The notes: generated from the letters alone by a model not told the origin. A DNA stretch of 64,000 nt from JABFRZ01 sp964631945 (GCA_964631945.1 CAZWAY010000032.1:1-64000), one strand, 5' to 3'; numbered from the stretch's first letter, positions 10,049 to 19,463 are shown. Translations and numbers: made by a program.

Positions 10049-10071
10049 GCGCGAGGTGCGCGCGTTTTCTT
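10049..10071 (+). terminator. Hairpin with T-tract after boxB
   Basis: A short stem GCGCG/CGCGC (10049-10063, loop AGGTG) is followed by TTTTCTT (10065-10071), 35 bp after the boxB stop. The stem is only 5 bp, so strength is uncertain. Confidence 0.45.
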
Positions 10072-10072
10072 C

Positions 10073-10095
10073 CGCCCGGCGGTGACCGCCGGGCG
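10073..10095. terminator. Perfect 10-bp hairpin between boxB and the next gene
   Basis: Inverted repeat CGCCCGGCGG-TGA-CCGCCGGGCG, followed by a pyrimidine-rich CTTCCTTCCC. It probably backs up the preceding T-tract hairpin in ending the box operon; the lack of a uniform T-run leaves this open. Confidence 0.55.
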
Positions 10096-10218
10096 CTTCC
10101 TTCCCTAGCACGACACTTCTGAGACGAAGCCCGCCTTCAGGGCGCTCTCGCGCGGGACCGAACGGGGGGCGGAAGGTGGGGCGGCGCTGGCATGGTCGCC
10201 CCGGGGAAGGGAAGCACC

Positions 10219-12810
10219 ATGATTCGCAGCACGCCGCGCGCGGCTTCGTTCGCACGCATCGGGACGCTCGTCCTCCTGGCCTGGGCCGGAGGCGGTTGCA
10301 CCCTGCAGGGCGCCACCGACGAAACGGGTGGCGGCGGAGGCGGCGGCGCGCCGCGCTGCGCCAGCTGCGTGGGCGAGGACGGTGGCAGCCCCGCGCCACC
10401 CGCGATCGACGGCCAGACCGTGGCGGTGCTCGAGACCAGCGCGCCGGACCCCTCGGTCACGACCTTCGTGCTGCGCGGCACGCTGCCGGTGCCGCCGCGC
10501 ACCTTCCCGCGCGCCGACGGACGCGACCCGTTCGTGATCCTGGACTGGAACGGCCTGCCGCTGACGACCCAGACCGAGCTCGTCTCGCGCTACCCGAACG
10601 AGGCCCACGGCGCCGACGTGGTCGAGGTGCTGGCCCGCGTGCACCGCGATCCGGCCGCCGCGGGCGGCGCGCAGGTGCGCTACGAGGTCGTGCACACGCC
10701 ACGCGCGGCCCTGCCCGGACCGGGGACGGTCGGCCTGGAGGACCTGCTGGCGACGAGCGCCGTGCCGACCCGCATCCAGGCGCTGCTGGCCGACCCGAGC
10801 TCGATCGAGATCGCGGCCTTCGACTGCTTCGGCAACAAGTACGTGTGCCGTCCGCTCGACGGCACGGGCAGCTACCAGCTGACGCGCCGCGGGCGCGTGA
10901 CCACCGAGCTGCGCATCTACCAGACGATGCGGCCCGAGCCCTTCGTCTCGGGCCCGGCCGGCACGCTGCCACGCTTCCTGGGCGTGCACGCGTACCTCTC
11001 GACCACCACCGGGGAAGAGACCCTCGGCCTGGCCCTGCGCTTCAACAACGGCGGCAGCGGACGCGAGGGGACCACGACCGACGACGATCCCCTCGACCGC
11101 ATCTACTTCCAGAAGATCCAGGTCACGCTGCCGGCCGACCTGGCCCTGATGCAGGACTTCGAGGACCCCTACCTGGGTAGCTTCGTGGGCGCGGGCAACC
11201 GCTGGGTCTGGGACCTGGTCAAGCCGCTGGCGGGCGGCAAGCTGCACGTGATCCGCTGGCTCGGGCAGTTCCACCGCCGCCTGTGGATCGCCAGCGCGAG
11301 CGACATGGGACTCGCGCGCAACTACGCCAACGGCATCGGCCAGGCCTTCTGCGTGCGCGGCACGGACACGATCTTCGCGCGTCCGTACTGGTCGTGGTGG
11401 AACAAGGGCACGGCGCGCTTCTTCCCGCAGCGCTACCTCTTGCCGTCGCTCGACCACGTCGGGCTCGGCTACCTGCGCAACCAGCTGTTCGGCGAGCGCG
11501 CGCACCTGGCCGAGCGCCTCTTGAACGGCACCAGTGACGGCAACTACCCGATCGCCACGGGCGTGCTCGGCTGGAGCCACCCCTACGGCGTCTCCTACGG
11601 CGGGATGACCAGCGGCAACGAGATCTTCTGCTGGGACGGGATCACGACCGCGACCGCGGCCTCGCTCGACGGCCTGCAGCTCTACCGCGGGCTGCACCGC
11701 ATGCACACCGACCGCCAGCCGAACGCGCTGTACGACGCGGATGGCGAGCCCACTTCGGTCGAGCGCTGGGTGCGCGAGAACGGCGCGCTCGACTACGTGC
11801 CCTTCTACCACTACGTCGTGCCGTTCCTGGGCGGGAGCTATGCCGACCCCTTCGGCTACGCCGCCGCGCCGCGCTTCCAGACGAACTACGTGCAGGCGAG
11901 CGGCCTGCAGCCGGGCTACCAGGAGGCGCACCTGGCCTACGACCCGCACGACCTGCAGCACTACATCCGCTACACGCGCTCGGCCAAGGTGCTGGCCTGG
12001 CTCGGCAACGACAGCCTGGCCAAGGACGACCTGCGCATGCAGGCCGAGATGTTCCACCTCTCGTACCACACCTACCGCAACGACCAGTACGGCGGCTTCA
12101 TCGGCTCGGGCCTGCTGTCGCAGCGCGCCGTGGCCAACGCCAACCCCGGCAAGGGCGGGCCCTTCGGGCGCGGCGAGGCCTGGGGCCTCGACTGCGCGAC
12201 GGCGGCCTACTCCCTGGGCCAGCCGGCCTGGCGCGCGGCGAAGAAGCCGTGGATGGAGGCCATCATCGAGATGCTCCTGACCTCCCAGGGCACCTGCAAC
12301 GGCTTCCTGCAGGCGCAGGTGAGCAGCAAGGCCGTGGGGGGCAAGTACCGCGCGCGCCAGCAGATCGAGCAGTCGATCACCGAGAACGCGCTGGTGGGCC
12401 TGCGCGAGAGCGTCTTCCGCGGCGTCGATCCGGGCCACTCCGACATGACGCGCGACGTGCTGGTCGAATCGCTGTACGGCTTCATCAGCGACATGGCGTT
12501 CCTGCCGGGCGCCGGTCCATGGCGCTACACCGGCGTCGGTCCGAAGGACATCTCGCTGCCGATCTGGTGCTCGCGCGCGCAGATGCCGGCCGACGCGGTC
12601 ACGACCGGGGACATCGAGACCTTCCAGGACTGGTCGTCCTTCGCCTACGGCTACGAGCTGACCGGCGACCCGATCTTCCTCGACAAGGCGCTGGAACAGT
12701 TCCCGGGCACGACCGACCTGTACCAGCGCCTGCGCAACGACGGCACCAACAACCTCGAGAACCGCTCGCCGCTGCTGGCGCTGCTGCAGCGCCGCGCGGG
12801 CATCCTGTAG
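10219..12810 (+). CDS. Very large predicted lipoprotein, unknown function
   Basis: An 863-residue protein. Signal peptide with hydrophobic core IGTLVLLAWAGGG ends in a lipobox Cys at about residue 28, followed by a Gly-rich linker (GGGGGGG) typical of lipid-anchored mature N-termini. The mature region has an N-terminal beta-rich half, then a segment rich in Trp, Tyr, Asn and His (about 340-860, for example WSWWNKGTARFFPQRY and SYHTYRNDQYGGF). The spacing of aromatic and helical stretches there resembles alpha/alpha-toroid glycan-active proteins, but no catalytic motif is identifiable. ATG 10219 is preferred over the upstream in-frame GTG 10192 because it follows a GGGGAAGGGAAG ribosome site and gives a proper signal peptide. 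No close family recognised. Confidence 0.7.
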   Translation: MIRSTPRAASFARIGTLVLLAWAGGGCTLQGATDETGGGGGGGAPRCASCVGEDGGSPAPPAIDGQTVAVLETSAPDPSVTTFVLRGTLPVPPRTFPRADGRDPFVILDWNGLPLTTQTELVSRYPNEAHGADVVEVLARVHRDPAAAGGAQVRYEVVHTPRAALPGPGTVGLEDLLATSAVPTRIQALLADPSSIEIAAFDCFGNKYVCRPLDGTGSYQLTRRGRVTTELRIYQTMRPEPFVSGPAGTLPRFLGVHAYLSTTTGEETLGLALRFNNGGSGREGTTTDDDPLDRIYFQKIQVTLPADLALMQDFEDPYLGSFVGAGNRWVWDLVKPLAGGKLHVIRWLGQFHRRLWIASASDMGLARNYANGIGQAFCVRGTDTIFARPYWSWWNKGTARFFPQRYLLPSLDHVGLGYLRNQLFGERAHLAERLLNGTSDGNYPIATGVLGWSHPYGVSYGGMTSGNEIFCWDGITTATAASLDGLQLYRGLHRMHTDRQPNALYDADGEPTSVERWVRENGALDYVPFYHYVVPFLGGSYADPFGYAAAPRFQTNYVQASGLQPGYQEAHLAYDPHDLQHYIRYTRSAKVLAWLGNDSLAKDDLRMQAEMFHLSYHTYRNDQYGGFIGSGLLSQRAVANANPGKGGPFGRGEAWGLDCATAAYSLGQPAWRAAKKPWMEAIIEMLLTSQGTCNGFLQAQVSSKAVGGKYRARQQIEQSITENALVGLRESVFRGVDPGHSDMTRDVLVESLYGFISDMAFLPGAGPWRYTGVGPKDISLPIWCSRAQMPADAVTTGDIETFQDWSSFAYGYELTGDPIFLDKALEQFPGTTDLYQRLRNDGTNNLENRSPLLALLQRRAGIL

Positions 12811-12817
12811 GCGCCCC

Positions 12818-13984
12818 TCAGGCGCCGGGCACGAGCGGAGCCAGCACCGCGTGCAACGCGTCCGCCAGGCGCGCGTTGGCCTCCTCGGTCAGGTGCACGT
12901 AGCTCGAGAACCCGTCCGGATGGGCGTCGATCAGGGCCACGTTGTCGACCACCGGGAACGCGTGGCGCGCGGCGAAGGCGTCGACCTCCTCGAGGATGGC
13001 GCGGTGCACGAGCAGCACCGACTCCCAGCCCGTGATGGCGTGCGAACGCGCCAGGCGCGCGCGCACCTCGGCCACCTCGCCCTCGTAGGTCAGGGCCGGG
13101 CGCGGGCCCTCGACCAGCCCCCGATCGCGGCGCCAGAACCACAGCGTGATCGGCTGGCGCACCACGACCAGGCGCGCGCCGACCGTGGCCGCCAGGCGCG
13201 CGATCTCCTCCAGGTTGGCGCGCGTCATCGCGCGGTGCAGCTCGACCTGGCGCGCGAGCGCGGCCTCGTCCATCTGCGGCAGGTAGGCCGACCACTGGTG
13301 GAAGACCACGTCGCCCAGGCCCTTGTTGAGCAGCTTGCGCAGGCACGCGAAGGCGGCCGAGTACTCGTCCAGCTTGCGCGTGGCGGCCTGCCAGCGGTTC
13401 TCGGCCAGCGGAAAGATGGCGTCGTTGTAGGCGCAGTACAGCGTGAGCGCGTCCGGCGACCACTCGAGCGCCTCGCTCGCGAGCATCGCCACCAGGTGAT
13501 TGGTGTTGAAGTGCGGGATGCCGCCGTTGATCACCTCGACGCGCCGGCCCGCGGGCTCGGCCTCGAAGCGCTGCTGCAGCAGCGCCGGATAGGTGCCCTG
13601 GTCGCGGTCGGTGTAGCCGAAGGTGGACGAGCCGCCCATGCACACGATGCGGAACGTGCCGGGCGGCTTCTCGGCCGCGAAGTCCGGGCCGCGGAAGCCG
13701 TGGGCGTTGATGCGTCCCGGCTCGGGCAGGCCGTGCTGGATCGTCTGGTTGGCCGGGAACTTGAAGTAGCCGTCGAGCTTCTCCGAGTGCCCGTCGCCCG
13801 AGTCGCTGGTCCACGACACGAAGCCGTAGAAGAGGTAGTACGGATTGCGCCCGTAGTAGAGCCACGCGCCGACGCGCGCGAACAGCTCGAACAGCACCAG
13901 CGTGGCGACGAGCGAGAGCAGCGCGACCAGCAGGCGCTTCTTCCACGTGCGCGGCGCGCGCGGCTGGCTGGATCCAGGACTCAC
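12818..13984 (-). CDS. Membrane-anchored SGNH/GDSL-type hydrolase
   Basis: A 388-residue protein with an N-terminal membrane helix (about residues 18-40, LLVALLSLVATLVLFELF) and an extracytoplasmic SGNH esterase-like domain. The blocks are MGGSSTFGYT (nucleophile Ser in a GGSST variant of GDSL), NGGIPHFNT (block II Gly), CAYND (block III Asn) and YVHLTEEAN (block V His). The linking Asp at the usual DxxH position appears as VHLT, so the catalytic acid is not certain. Such proteins often act on acyl groups of surface polysaccharides. GTG 13984 is chosen because it gives a short N-terminal tail before the helix. Longer readings overlap the neighbouring gene. Only 7 bp separate its stop from that of the large lipoprotein gene. 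Confidence 0.75.
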   Translation of the reverse strand: MSPGSSQPRAPRTWKKRLLVALLSLVATLVLFELFARVGAWLYYGRNPYYLFYGFVSWTSDSGDGHSEKLDGYFKFPANQTIQHGLPEPGRINAHGFRGPDFAAEKPPGTFRIVCMGGSSTFGYTDRDQGTYPALLQQRFEAEPAGRRVEVINGGIPHFNTNHLVAMLASEALEWSPDALTLYCAYNDAIFPLAENRWQAATRKLDEYSAAFACLRKLLNKGLGDVVFHQWSAYLPQMDEAALARQVELHRAMTRANLEEIARLAATVGARLVVVRQPITLWFWRRDRGLVEGPRPALTYEGEVAEVRARLARSHAITGWESVLLVHRAILEEVDAFAARHAFPVVDNVALIDAHPDGFSSYVHLTEEANARLADALHAVLAPLVPGA

Positions 13985-14028
13985 CCGCAGATTCTGCGCG
14001 CCCGGAGGCGCAGCCACAAGACCGCGAC

Positions 14029-15882
14029 TCAGCGCGGCGCGAGCACGATGCGGCGGCGTTCGCCCGGCGCCAGCAGCACCTCCTCGCGCGCCACCACGCG
14101 CCCGTCCTCGACGAGTTCCGCACTCACCGGTCCGGCGGGAAGGAGCACGCTCTGGGAGGCACCGGGGTACAACTCGTAGGCATGGTTGAAGACCCACTCC
14201 ATTGGCAACGCCCCGCCGCCCACGAGCAACCGTAGCGAGCGCCGGCCCTCGCTCGCGGCATGAACCAGTGTGCAGTGCGCACCGGTTCGGAGGTCCAGCA
14301 CGATCTCTTCGGGAGATCCACGTGCAGGAACGACGAAGCGCGGCACGAATCCCACGAGGCCGCCGACGGTCGTGACCCAGAGAGCATAGGCCCCTGGAAC
14401 GAGCTCGAGAGTGAAGGGCGAAGACCCCGCGTTCCAGGAGGTGCTGAACGCTCGCTCGAGATCGACCAGCGACACGTCGACCCTTCCCTCCACGGACTTC
14501 ACCCGCACAATGACCTCGACAGGGGTTACGACATGGAGCTCGATGTCCGAGTCACCCGCACGCGCGGGCACGACCTCGGTTCCAGTTTCCCCGTCGCCCG
14601 CCCCGACGAGGTACGCACCGGGCAACATGGGGCCCAGGCGGAAGGCGAGGTCCTTGATATTCCCTACGGCGACCAGCGTGCCCTCATGCGACAGGGCCAC
14701 TGCGGAAGTGAGATCATTCAGACCCGTTTGCGCTCCCACGATTCGTCCGGAGAGGAACAGCCCGCGGGTCAACTTCAGTTCGCGCTCGATCCGCTCCTGA
14801 TCGACCACGAGGGCTTCATCGAGCTCGAGGAAGCCCTGCGCAGCGGGACGGTTGCCGAGGCGGTACGTGTCATAGGAGACGTCGATGAACTCGAACGCCC
14901 CCGAGCTGTCGCTCTTCGTCTCGAGGACCCGTTGGCTGTCACCGTGGTGCGTGCCGTTGCTCTCAGGAGCCAGAAAGAGCGGCAGATCGGGAACCGCAGC
15001 GTCGAACTCGTCGCGCACGCGTCCCGAAACGCGCGCGCTCCCTCCCAGGACCACATCGATGCGCCGCACCTCTCCGGGCGCGAGGGCCAGGCGTCCCTCG
15101 CGCCATCTGGAACCGGCGGACTGGCGCACGGTCCAGCCCAGCACGACCTCCGCACTGAGGCCGGCGAGGCGCGCGATGCCCGACGCATCCGTATGTGCGT
15201 ACCAGTGCTGACGGTCGGGCATCAGCACGGCACCGCTGCGGAATGCGGGCGCTGTCGCGTATCGCACGAGCTCGACCGCGACCTTGTCGAGCCCTTTGCC
15301 GAGCGTGTCGGTCACATGCACCTCCAGCGTTGCTGCGGAGAGGAGCTCCACCACTTCGGCCCGCTCGGGAGTCCCATGCTCCTGATCGAGCACGAACGTC
15401 ACCGCCCCATAGCCCTCGGCCTCGAGCTGGCCTCCTGCGAGCCGCCGCTGCGAGGAGAACGAGAGCTTGAATCGGCCGGCGGCGTCGCTCGGCGAGGCAT
15501 CTATCCCCGACGAAGAGAGCTCAGTCGCGGGCTCGCCGCGTGCACGTGCGATGAAAGCGCGAGCCCCCGGAATGGGCGCACCGCTCAGCGCGTCCCGCAC
15601 CACGCCGTGGAAGGCGATCATCGGAGGATCTTCGGCCGACGCCTCCGCGCTCGTCACCGCGCTCGGTGCGCTCGCCTCGATCTGCAGTGCCTCCTCGCGC
15701 TGGCTCTCCGCGGCGCGGGAGGCCGGCATGAGAGGAGTTGCCAGCTCCGTGTGTTCCGCCGGAGCCGGAGCGGCTTCCGCTGACGTGCTCCGATTCGCAT
15801 CTCCCCGTCCCGGCGCGCGCGTCGAGAGCAGCCAGAGGGCCGCCGCTCCCAGGACGAGTCCGACGAAGGCCAGCTTGCGCAC
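14029..15882 (-). CDS. Anchored protein with carboxypeptidase-regulatory/Ig-like repeats, unknown function
   Basis: A 617-residue protein with an N-terminal hydrophobic anchor (about residues 3-19) and a 70-residue Ala/Pro/Glu/Ser linker. At least three beta-sandwich modules of the carboxypeptidase-regulatory-like type follow: VVRDALSGAPIPGARAFI, VSGRVRDEFDAAVPDLPLFL and LSGRIVGAQTGLNDLTSAVAL. Each has an insertion-prone xGxVxD...GxPxxGA pattern. Probable role is as an extracellular scaffold or adhesin. Base composition is clearly lower in GC than in the flanking genes and codon use is more relaxed, with fewer G/C third positions. This may reflect transfer or relaxed selection. GAGGAAAC precedes the GTG start. 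Confidence 0.7.
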   Translation of the reverse strand: MRKLAFVGLVLGAAALWLLSTRAPGRGDANRSTSAEAAPAPAEHTELATPLMPASRAAESQREEALQIEASAPSAVTSAEASAEDPPMIAFHGVVRDALSGAPIPGARAFIARARGEPATELSSSGIDASPSDAAGRFKLSFSSQRRLAGGQLEAEGYGAVTFVLDQEHGTPERAEVVELLSAATLEVHVTDTLGKGLDKVAVELVRYATAPAFRSGAVLMPDRQHWYAHTDASGIARLAGLSAEVVLGWTVRQSAGSRWREGRLALAPGEVRRIDVVLGGSARVSGRVRDEFDAAVPDLPLFLAPESNGTHHGDSQRVLETKSDSSGAFEFIDVSYDTYRLGNRPAAQGFLELDEALVVDQERIERELKLTRGLFLSGRIVGAQTGLNDLTSAVALSHEGTLVAVGNIKDLAFRLGPMLPGAYLVGAGDGETGTEVVPARAGDSDIELHVVTPVEVIVRVKSVEGRVDVSLVDLERAFSTSWNAGSSPFTLELVPGAYALWVTTVGGLVGFVPRFVVPARGSPEEIVLDLRTGAHCTLVHAASEGRRSLRLLVGGGALPMEWVFNHAYELYPGASQSVLLPAGPVSAELVEDGRVVAREEVLLAPGERRRIVLAPR

Positions 15883-15942
15883 GTTTCCTCCGCCCGGATC
15901 CTACCTCCTAGGCGGCCTAGCGCGGCGGGCGGACGCGCTCCC

Positions 15943-17463
15943 CTACCCGAACTGGATCCCCTGCGCGAGCGGCAGGGCGTCGCTCCAGTTCACGGTGGTC
16001 GTCTGGCGGCGCATGTACTGCTTCCAGGAGTCGCTGCCCGACTCGCGGCCCCAGCCGGTCTCCTTCTCGCCGCCGAAGGCGCCGCCGATCTCGGCCCCGG
16101 AGGTGCCGATGTTGACGTTGGCGATGCCGCAGTCGGAGCCCAGCGTCGACAGGAAGCGCTCGGCGTGGCGCACGTCGCGCGTGAAGATGGCCGAGGACAG
16201 GCCCTGGGGCACGGCGTTGTGTTTCTGGATCGCGTCCTCGAGGTTCTTGACGCGGATCACGTACAGGATCGGCGCGAAGGTCTCGGTCTGCACGATCTTG
16301 TAGTGGTTCTCGGCGCGCGCGATGGCCGGCTTCACGAAGTTGCCGCCGGCCTCGCCACCCGCGAGCTTCAGGCGCTCGCCGCCGCACAGCACCTTGCCGC
16401 CCTCCTGCTTCAGTTGCTCGAGGGCCGCCATCATCTCCTCGACGGCCGAGGGCGAGACCAGCGGGCCGCACAGCGTCTTCTCGTCCGAGGGGTTGCCGAT
16501 GCGCACCTGCTCGTAGGCGCGCAGCAGGCGCTGCTCGACCTCGTCGGCCACCTTCTCGTGCACCAGGAGCCGGCGCGTGGTGGTGCAGCGCTGGCCGGCC
16601 GTGCCGACCGAGCCGAACAGGAGCGCGGGGATGGCGAGGTCGAGGTCGGCGTCGTCGAGCAGCACGATGCCGTTGTTGCCGCCGAGCTCGAGGATCGAGC
16701 GCCCGAAGCGCTCGCCGACCGTGGTGGCGACGCGCTTGCCCACGCCGGTCGAGCCGGTGAAGGAGATCATCGGCAGGCGCTTGTCGCCCAGCATGCGGTT
16801 CCCGACCTCGCGCCCCGAGCCGATCACGAGCGTCGCCAGCGCGCCGAAGCCCTCGGCCTCCAGCACCGGCCGCACCACGTTGGTCAGGCCGATCGCGCAC
16901 AGCGGCGTCTCGCTGGAGGGCTTCCACACCACCGGGTCGCCGCACACGTAGGCCAGCATCGCGTTCCAGGCCCACACCGCCATCGGGAAGTTGAAGGCCG
17001 TGATCACGCCGACCGCGCCGAGCGGGTGCCATTGCTCGCGCATGGCGTGCCCGGGCCGCTCGGAGTGCATCGAGAGCCCGTACAGCATGCGCGACTGGCC
17101 CACCGCGAAGTCGGCGATGTCGATCGCCTCCTGCACCTCGCCCCAGCCCTCCTGCAGGATCTTGCCCATCTCCAGCGTGACCAGGCGCCCGAGCGCGTCC
17201 TTCTTGTCGCGCATGGCGTTGCCGAGCTTGCGCACGATCTCGCCGCGCTTCGGCGCGGGCACCTCGCGCCAGCGCAGGAAGGCCGCGTGCGCGGCGGCGA
17301 GGCAGGCCTCGTACTCCTCGGCCCCGGCCTGGCGCACGCGACCGATCAGCTTGCCGGTGGCGGGATCGCGGCTCTCGAGCCACTCGCCCTTGCAGGCGAG
17401 CCACTCGCCGTCGTACGCGCCGGAGTTGTCCTGCTGCAGGCCGAGTTCGCGGAGGAAGTCCAT
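15943..17463 (-). CDS. ALDH7/antiquitin-type aldehyde dehydrogenase (alpha-aminoadipate semialdehyde dehydrogenase)
   Basis: NAD(P)-dependent dehydrogenase of the ALDH7 family (AmaB/PCD/antiquitin), which oxidises 2-aminoadipate 6-semialdehyde in lysine catabolism. The 506-residue length is typical. Motifs seen: AFNFPMAVWAWNAMLAYVCG, SFTGSTGVGK (NAD-binding loop), ELGGNNG (general-base Glu), GTAGQRCTT (catalytic Cys) and the ALDH7 hallmark GRESGSDSWKQYMRRQTTT near the C-terminus. No ribosome site is visible before the ATG. An intergenic G-run tract lies just upstream on the other strand. GcdH at the right edge would fit the same lysine-to-glutaryl-CoA route, though the two genes are 46 kb apart. 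Confidence 0.9.
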   Translation of the reverse strand: MDFLRELGLQQDNSGAYDGEWLACKGEWLESRDPATGKLIGRVRQAGAEEYEACLAAAHAAFLRWREVPAPKRGEIVRKLGNAMRDKKDALGRLVTLEMGKILQEGWGEVQEAIDIADFAVGQSRMLYGLSMHSERPGHAMREQWHPLGAVGVITAFNFPMAVWAWNAMLAYVCGDPVVWKPSSETPLCAIGLTNVVRPVLEAEGFGALATLVIGSGREVGNRMLGDKRLPMISFTGSTGVGKRVATTVGERFGRSILELGGNNGIVLLDDADLDLAIPALLFGSVGTAGQRCTTTRRLLVHEKVADEVEQRLLRAYEQVRIGNPSDEKTLCGPLVSPSAVEEMMAALEQLKQEGGKVLCGGERLKLAGGEAGGNFVKPAIARAENHYKIVQTETFAPILYVIRVKNLEDAIQKHNAVPQGLSSAIFTRDVRHAERFLSTLGSDCGIANVNIGTSGAEIGGAFGGEKETGWGRESGSDSWKQYMRRQTTTVNWSDALPLAQGIQFG

Positions 17464-17471
17464 CGGAGGAA

Positions 17472-17518
17472 GGGGCGGTCGGGGGTGGGTCGGGGACGGG
17501 ATCGGGGCCGAACGGGGG
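17472..17518 (+). other. G-tract cluster (potential G-quadruplex) upstream of ALDH7
   Basis: Seven runs of three or more G (17472-75, 17481-85, 17487-89, 17492-95, 17498-500, 17504-07, 17514-18) are separated by 1-6 nt in the gap between the ALDH7 start and the cls stop. The G-rich strand is the template strand for both genes. Confidence 0.45.
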
Positions 17519-17555
17519 CGAACAAGATACCCCAGACCGGCGGCGCCCGGCCGCG

Positions 17556-18860
17556 CTACAGGCGGAAGAGCAGGTAGGCGACCCAGCCCGCGAAGCGCCG
17601 CGGCCAGGCGCGCGCGCTCCAGCTCTCCAGGCGCACCTCGCGCGCGCCCTCCAGATCGCGCAGGAACTGCTGCTCCAGCGCGCTGGCCGCGCCGCGGTCC
17701 AGGGCGGTCACCGAGACCTCCAGGTTGCGCCGATCGGACCAGTAGTCGAGGTTGAAGGACCCGACCGAGGCGTACACGCCATCGACCGTGACGGTCTTGG
17801 CGTGCAGCACGCGGCTCTCGAGCTCGAAGATGCGCACGCCCGCGCGCAGCAGGCGTCCGTGCAGGTGCTGGCTGGCGAGGCGCACCAGCGGCACGTCCGA
17901 GCGTCCGGCCGTGAGCACGCGCACGTCCACCCCGCGCCGCGCGGCGTGCGCCAGCGCGCGCTTGAGCCGGCCGGGCGGCACGAAGTAGGGCGAGCTCAGG
18001 TAGCAGCGCTCGAGCGCGCGCCCGAGCGTCACGCGCAGCGCCTTCTGGATCGCGCGCCGGTGGCGGCGCACGTGCGACTCGAGGATCTGCACCAGGCTGC
18101 CCTCGGGCGCGGCCGCGGACGGGCGCTCGCGGCGCTCGAGCATGCCGTCGCCGCTCGCGTCGCGCTCGACCAGCTCGGCCAGGTCGCGCGCACAGGGCCC
18201 CTCCAGCGCCACCTGGGTGTCGCGGAACAGCCCGCTGCCGTGGCGCGGGCCGGCGTACTCCTCCGCCACGTTCATGCCACCGCAGAAGGCGAGCTGTCGA
18301 TCGACCACCAGGATCTTGCGGTGGTTGCGCACCAGGCGCGAGAAGGGCGCGCGCCAGCGCACCAGCGGGTTGAAGGAGAAGGGATTGAAGGCGTGCACCG
18401 TGGCCCCGGCCCGGCGCAGGGCCTCCAGGCGCTGCTCGGACACGCGGTGCGAGCCGAACGAGTCGAGCACGACCAGCACCTGGCAACCGCGCCGGGCGGC
18501 GCGCTCGAGCTCGGACAGGGTGCGCTCGCCCACCCGGTCGGGCTCGAGGATGTAGGTCGAGAAGTGCACCGAGCTCTGGGCCGCGGCGATCGCCGCCCAG
18601 CAGGCCTCGAAGACCTCGTCGCCGTCGGTCAGCACGCGCACCGAATTGCCCTGCGAGACCGCGCCCAGCGGGCGCAGGAGGCGCAGCGTCTTGCGCCAGG
18701 CCCCGACGAAGCGCGCGCCGCTCGCGCCCGCCAGGTGCGGCGCGAAGACCCGCCGCAGGGTGGCCTCGATCGCCTCCCGGCTGCGCGAGGCGTCGGCGCG
18801 AGCCTGGTGCTCGGCGGCGCTGGCCGAGGCCGCAGCCGGTCTTGTTCGCCGTCCGGACAT
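17556..18860 (-). CDS. Phospholipase D-family cardiolipin synthase (ClsB-like)
   Basis: A 434-residue enzyme with two HKD phosphatidyltransferase motifs: NHRKILVVDRQLAFCGGMN (first, about residues 165-183) and LHAKTVTVDGVYASVGSFN (second, about 362-380). Both are complete (H-x-K-x4-D...G-x2-N), so it should be active. It joins phosphatidyl groups to form cardiolipin, or acts as a related phospholipase. There is no N-terminal membrane span, so it resembles ClsB more than ClsA. The C-terminus ends in an amphipathic WVAYLLFRL helix. ATG 18860 is 18 bp from the divergent hcrC start, so the promoters of the two must overlap. Confidence 0.87.
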   Translation of the reverse strand: MSGRRTRPAAASASAAEHQARADASRSREAIEATLRRVFAPHLAGASGARFVGAWRKTLRLLRPLGAVSQGNSVRVLTDGDEVFEACWAAIAAAQSSVHFSTYILEPDRVGERTLSELERAARRGCQVLVVLDSFGSHRVSEQRLEALRRAGATVHAFNPFSFNPLVRWRAPFSRLVRNHRKILVVDRQLAFCGGMNVAEEYAGPRHGSGLFRDTQVALEGPCARDLAELVERDASGDGMLERRERPSAAAPEGSLVQILESHVRRHRRAIQKALRVTLGRALERCYLSSPYFVPPGRLKRALAHAARRGVDVRVLTAGRSDVPLVRLASQHLHGRLLRAGVRIFELESRVLHAKTVTVDGVYASVGSFNLDYWSDRRNLEVSVTALDRGAASALEQQFLRDLEGAREVRLESWSARAWPRRFAGWVAYLLFRL

Positions 18861-18878
18861 GGGGGAGAATCCGCGAGA

Positions 18879-19463
18879 ATGCGGGTGCTGGAGCTCCAAG
18901 TAAACGGCGACCGGGTCGAGGTGGCCGCCCCGGCCCACTGGACCCTGCTCGAGGTGCTGCGCTACCGGCTCGGTTTGACGGGCTCGAAGCAGGGCTGCGA
19001 CAAGGGTGATTGCGGGGCCTGCACGGTCCTGGTCGAGGGCCAACCCATTCTCGCCTGCCTGACCCTGGCGGCGAGCTCCGAGGGTCGCCGCATCACCACC
19101 ATCGAGGGCCTGATGCCCGCGCACCTGGCGGCCGGCGGCAGCGGACCCGACCCGGTGCAGGCCGCCTTCGACCGCTGCGGCGCGCTGCAGTGCGGCTTCT
19201 GCCAGCCCGGGATGATGCTCTCGGCGCGCGCGCTGCTGAACACGAATCCGCGCCCGACGCGGCCCGAGATCCGCGCCGCGCTGGCCGGCAACCTGTGCCG
19301 CTGCACCGGCTACACACAGATCGTCCAGGCGGTCGAGCTGTGCGTGGCCGAGGCCAGCGGGGTCGAGCCCGCGGCGCCGGCCTGGGCCCCGGGCACGAAT
19401 CCCTGGAAGCGCGCCGAGGACGACGGTCGCACCGCGCCGCCGGCGCGCGAGGGCGACGGGTGA
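18879..19463 (+). CDS. hcrC: 4-hydroxybenzoyl-CoA reductase, small [2Fe-2S] subunit
   Basis: A 194-residue two-cluster ferredoxin-like subunit of the xanthine oxidase family. The plant-type [2Fe-2S] motif CDKGDCGACTVLVEGQPILAC and the four-helix-bundle [2Fe-2S] motif CGFCQPGM...CRCTGYTQI are both intact. It carries electrons between the FeS/FAD subunit and the molybdenum site. An approximately 35-residue Ala/Pro-rich C-terminal tail extends beyond usual length. The stop overlaps the hcrA GTG by 4 bp. The identity as HcrC, rather than a CO- or aldehyde-oxidising relative, rests on the neighbouring HcrB. Confidence 0.87.
   Translation: MRVLELQVNGDRVEVAAPAHWTLLEVLRYRLGLTGSKQGCDKGDCGACTVLVEGQPILACLTLAASSEGRRITTIEGLMPAHLAAGGSGPDPVQAAFDRCGALQCGFCQPGMMLSARALLNTNPRPTRPEIRAALAGNLCRCTGYTQIVQAVELCVAEASGVEPAAPAWAPGTNPWKRAEDDGRTAPPAREGDG

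Noticed and set aside
15908..15920. CTAGG-CGG-CCTAG hairpin downstream of ALDH7 as a terminator
   Set aside because: Only a 5-bp stem and no T-run; too weak to call.
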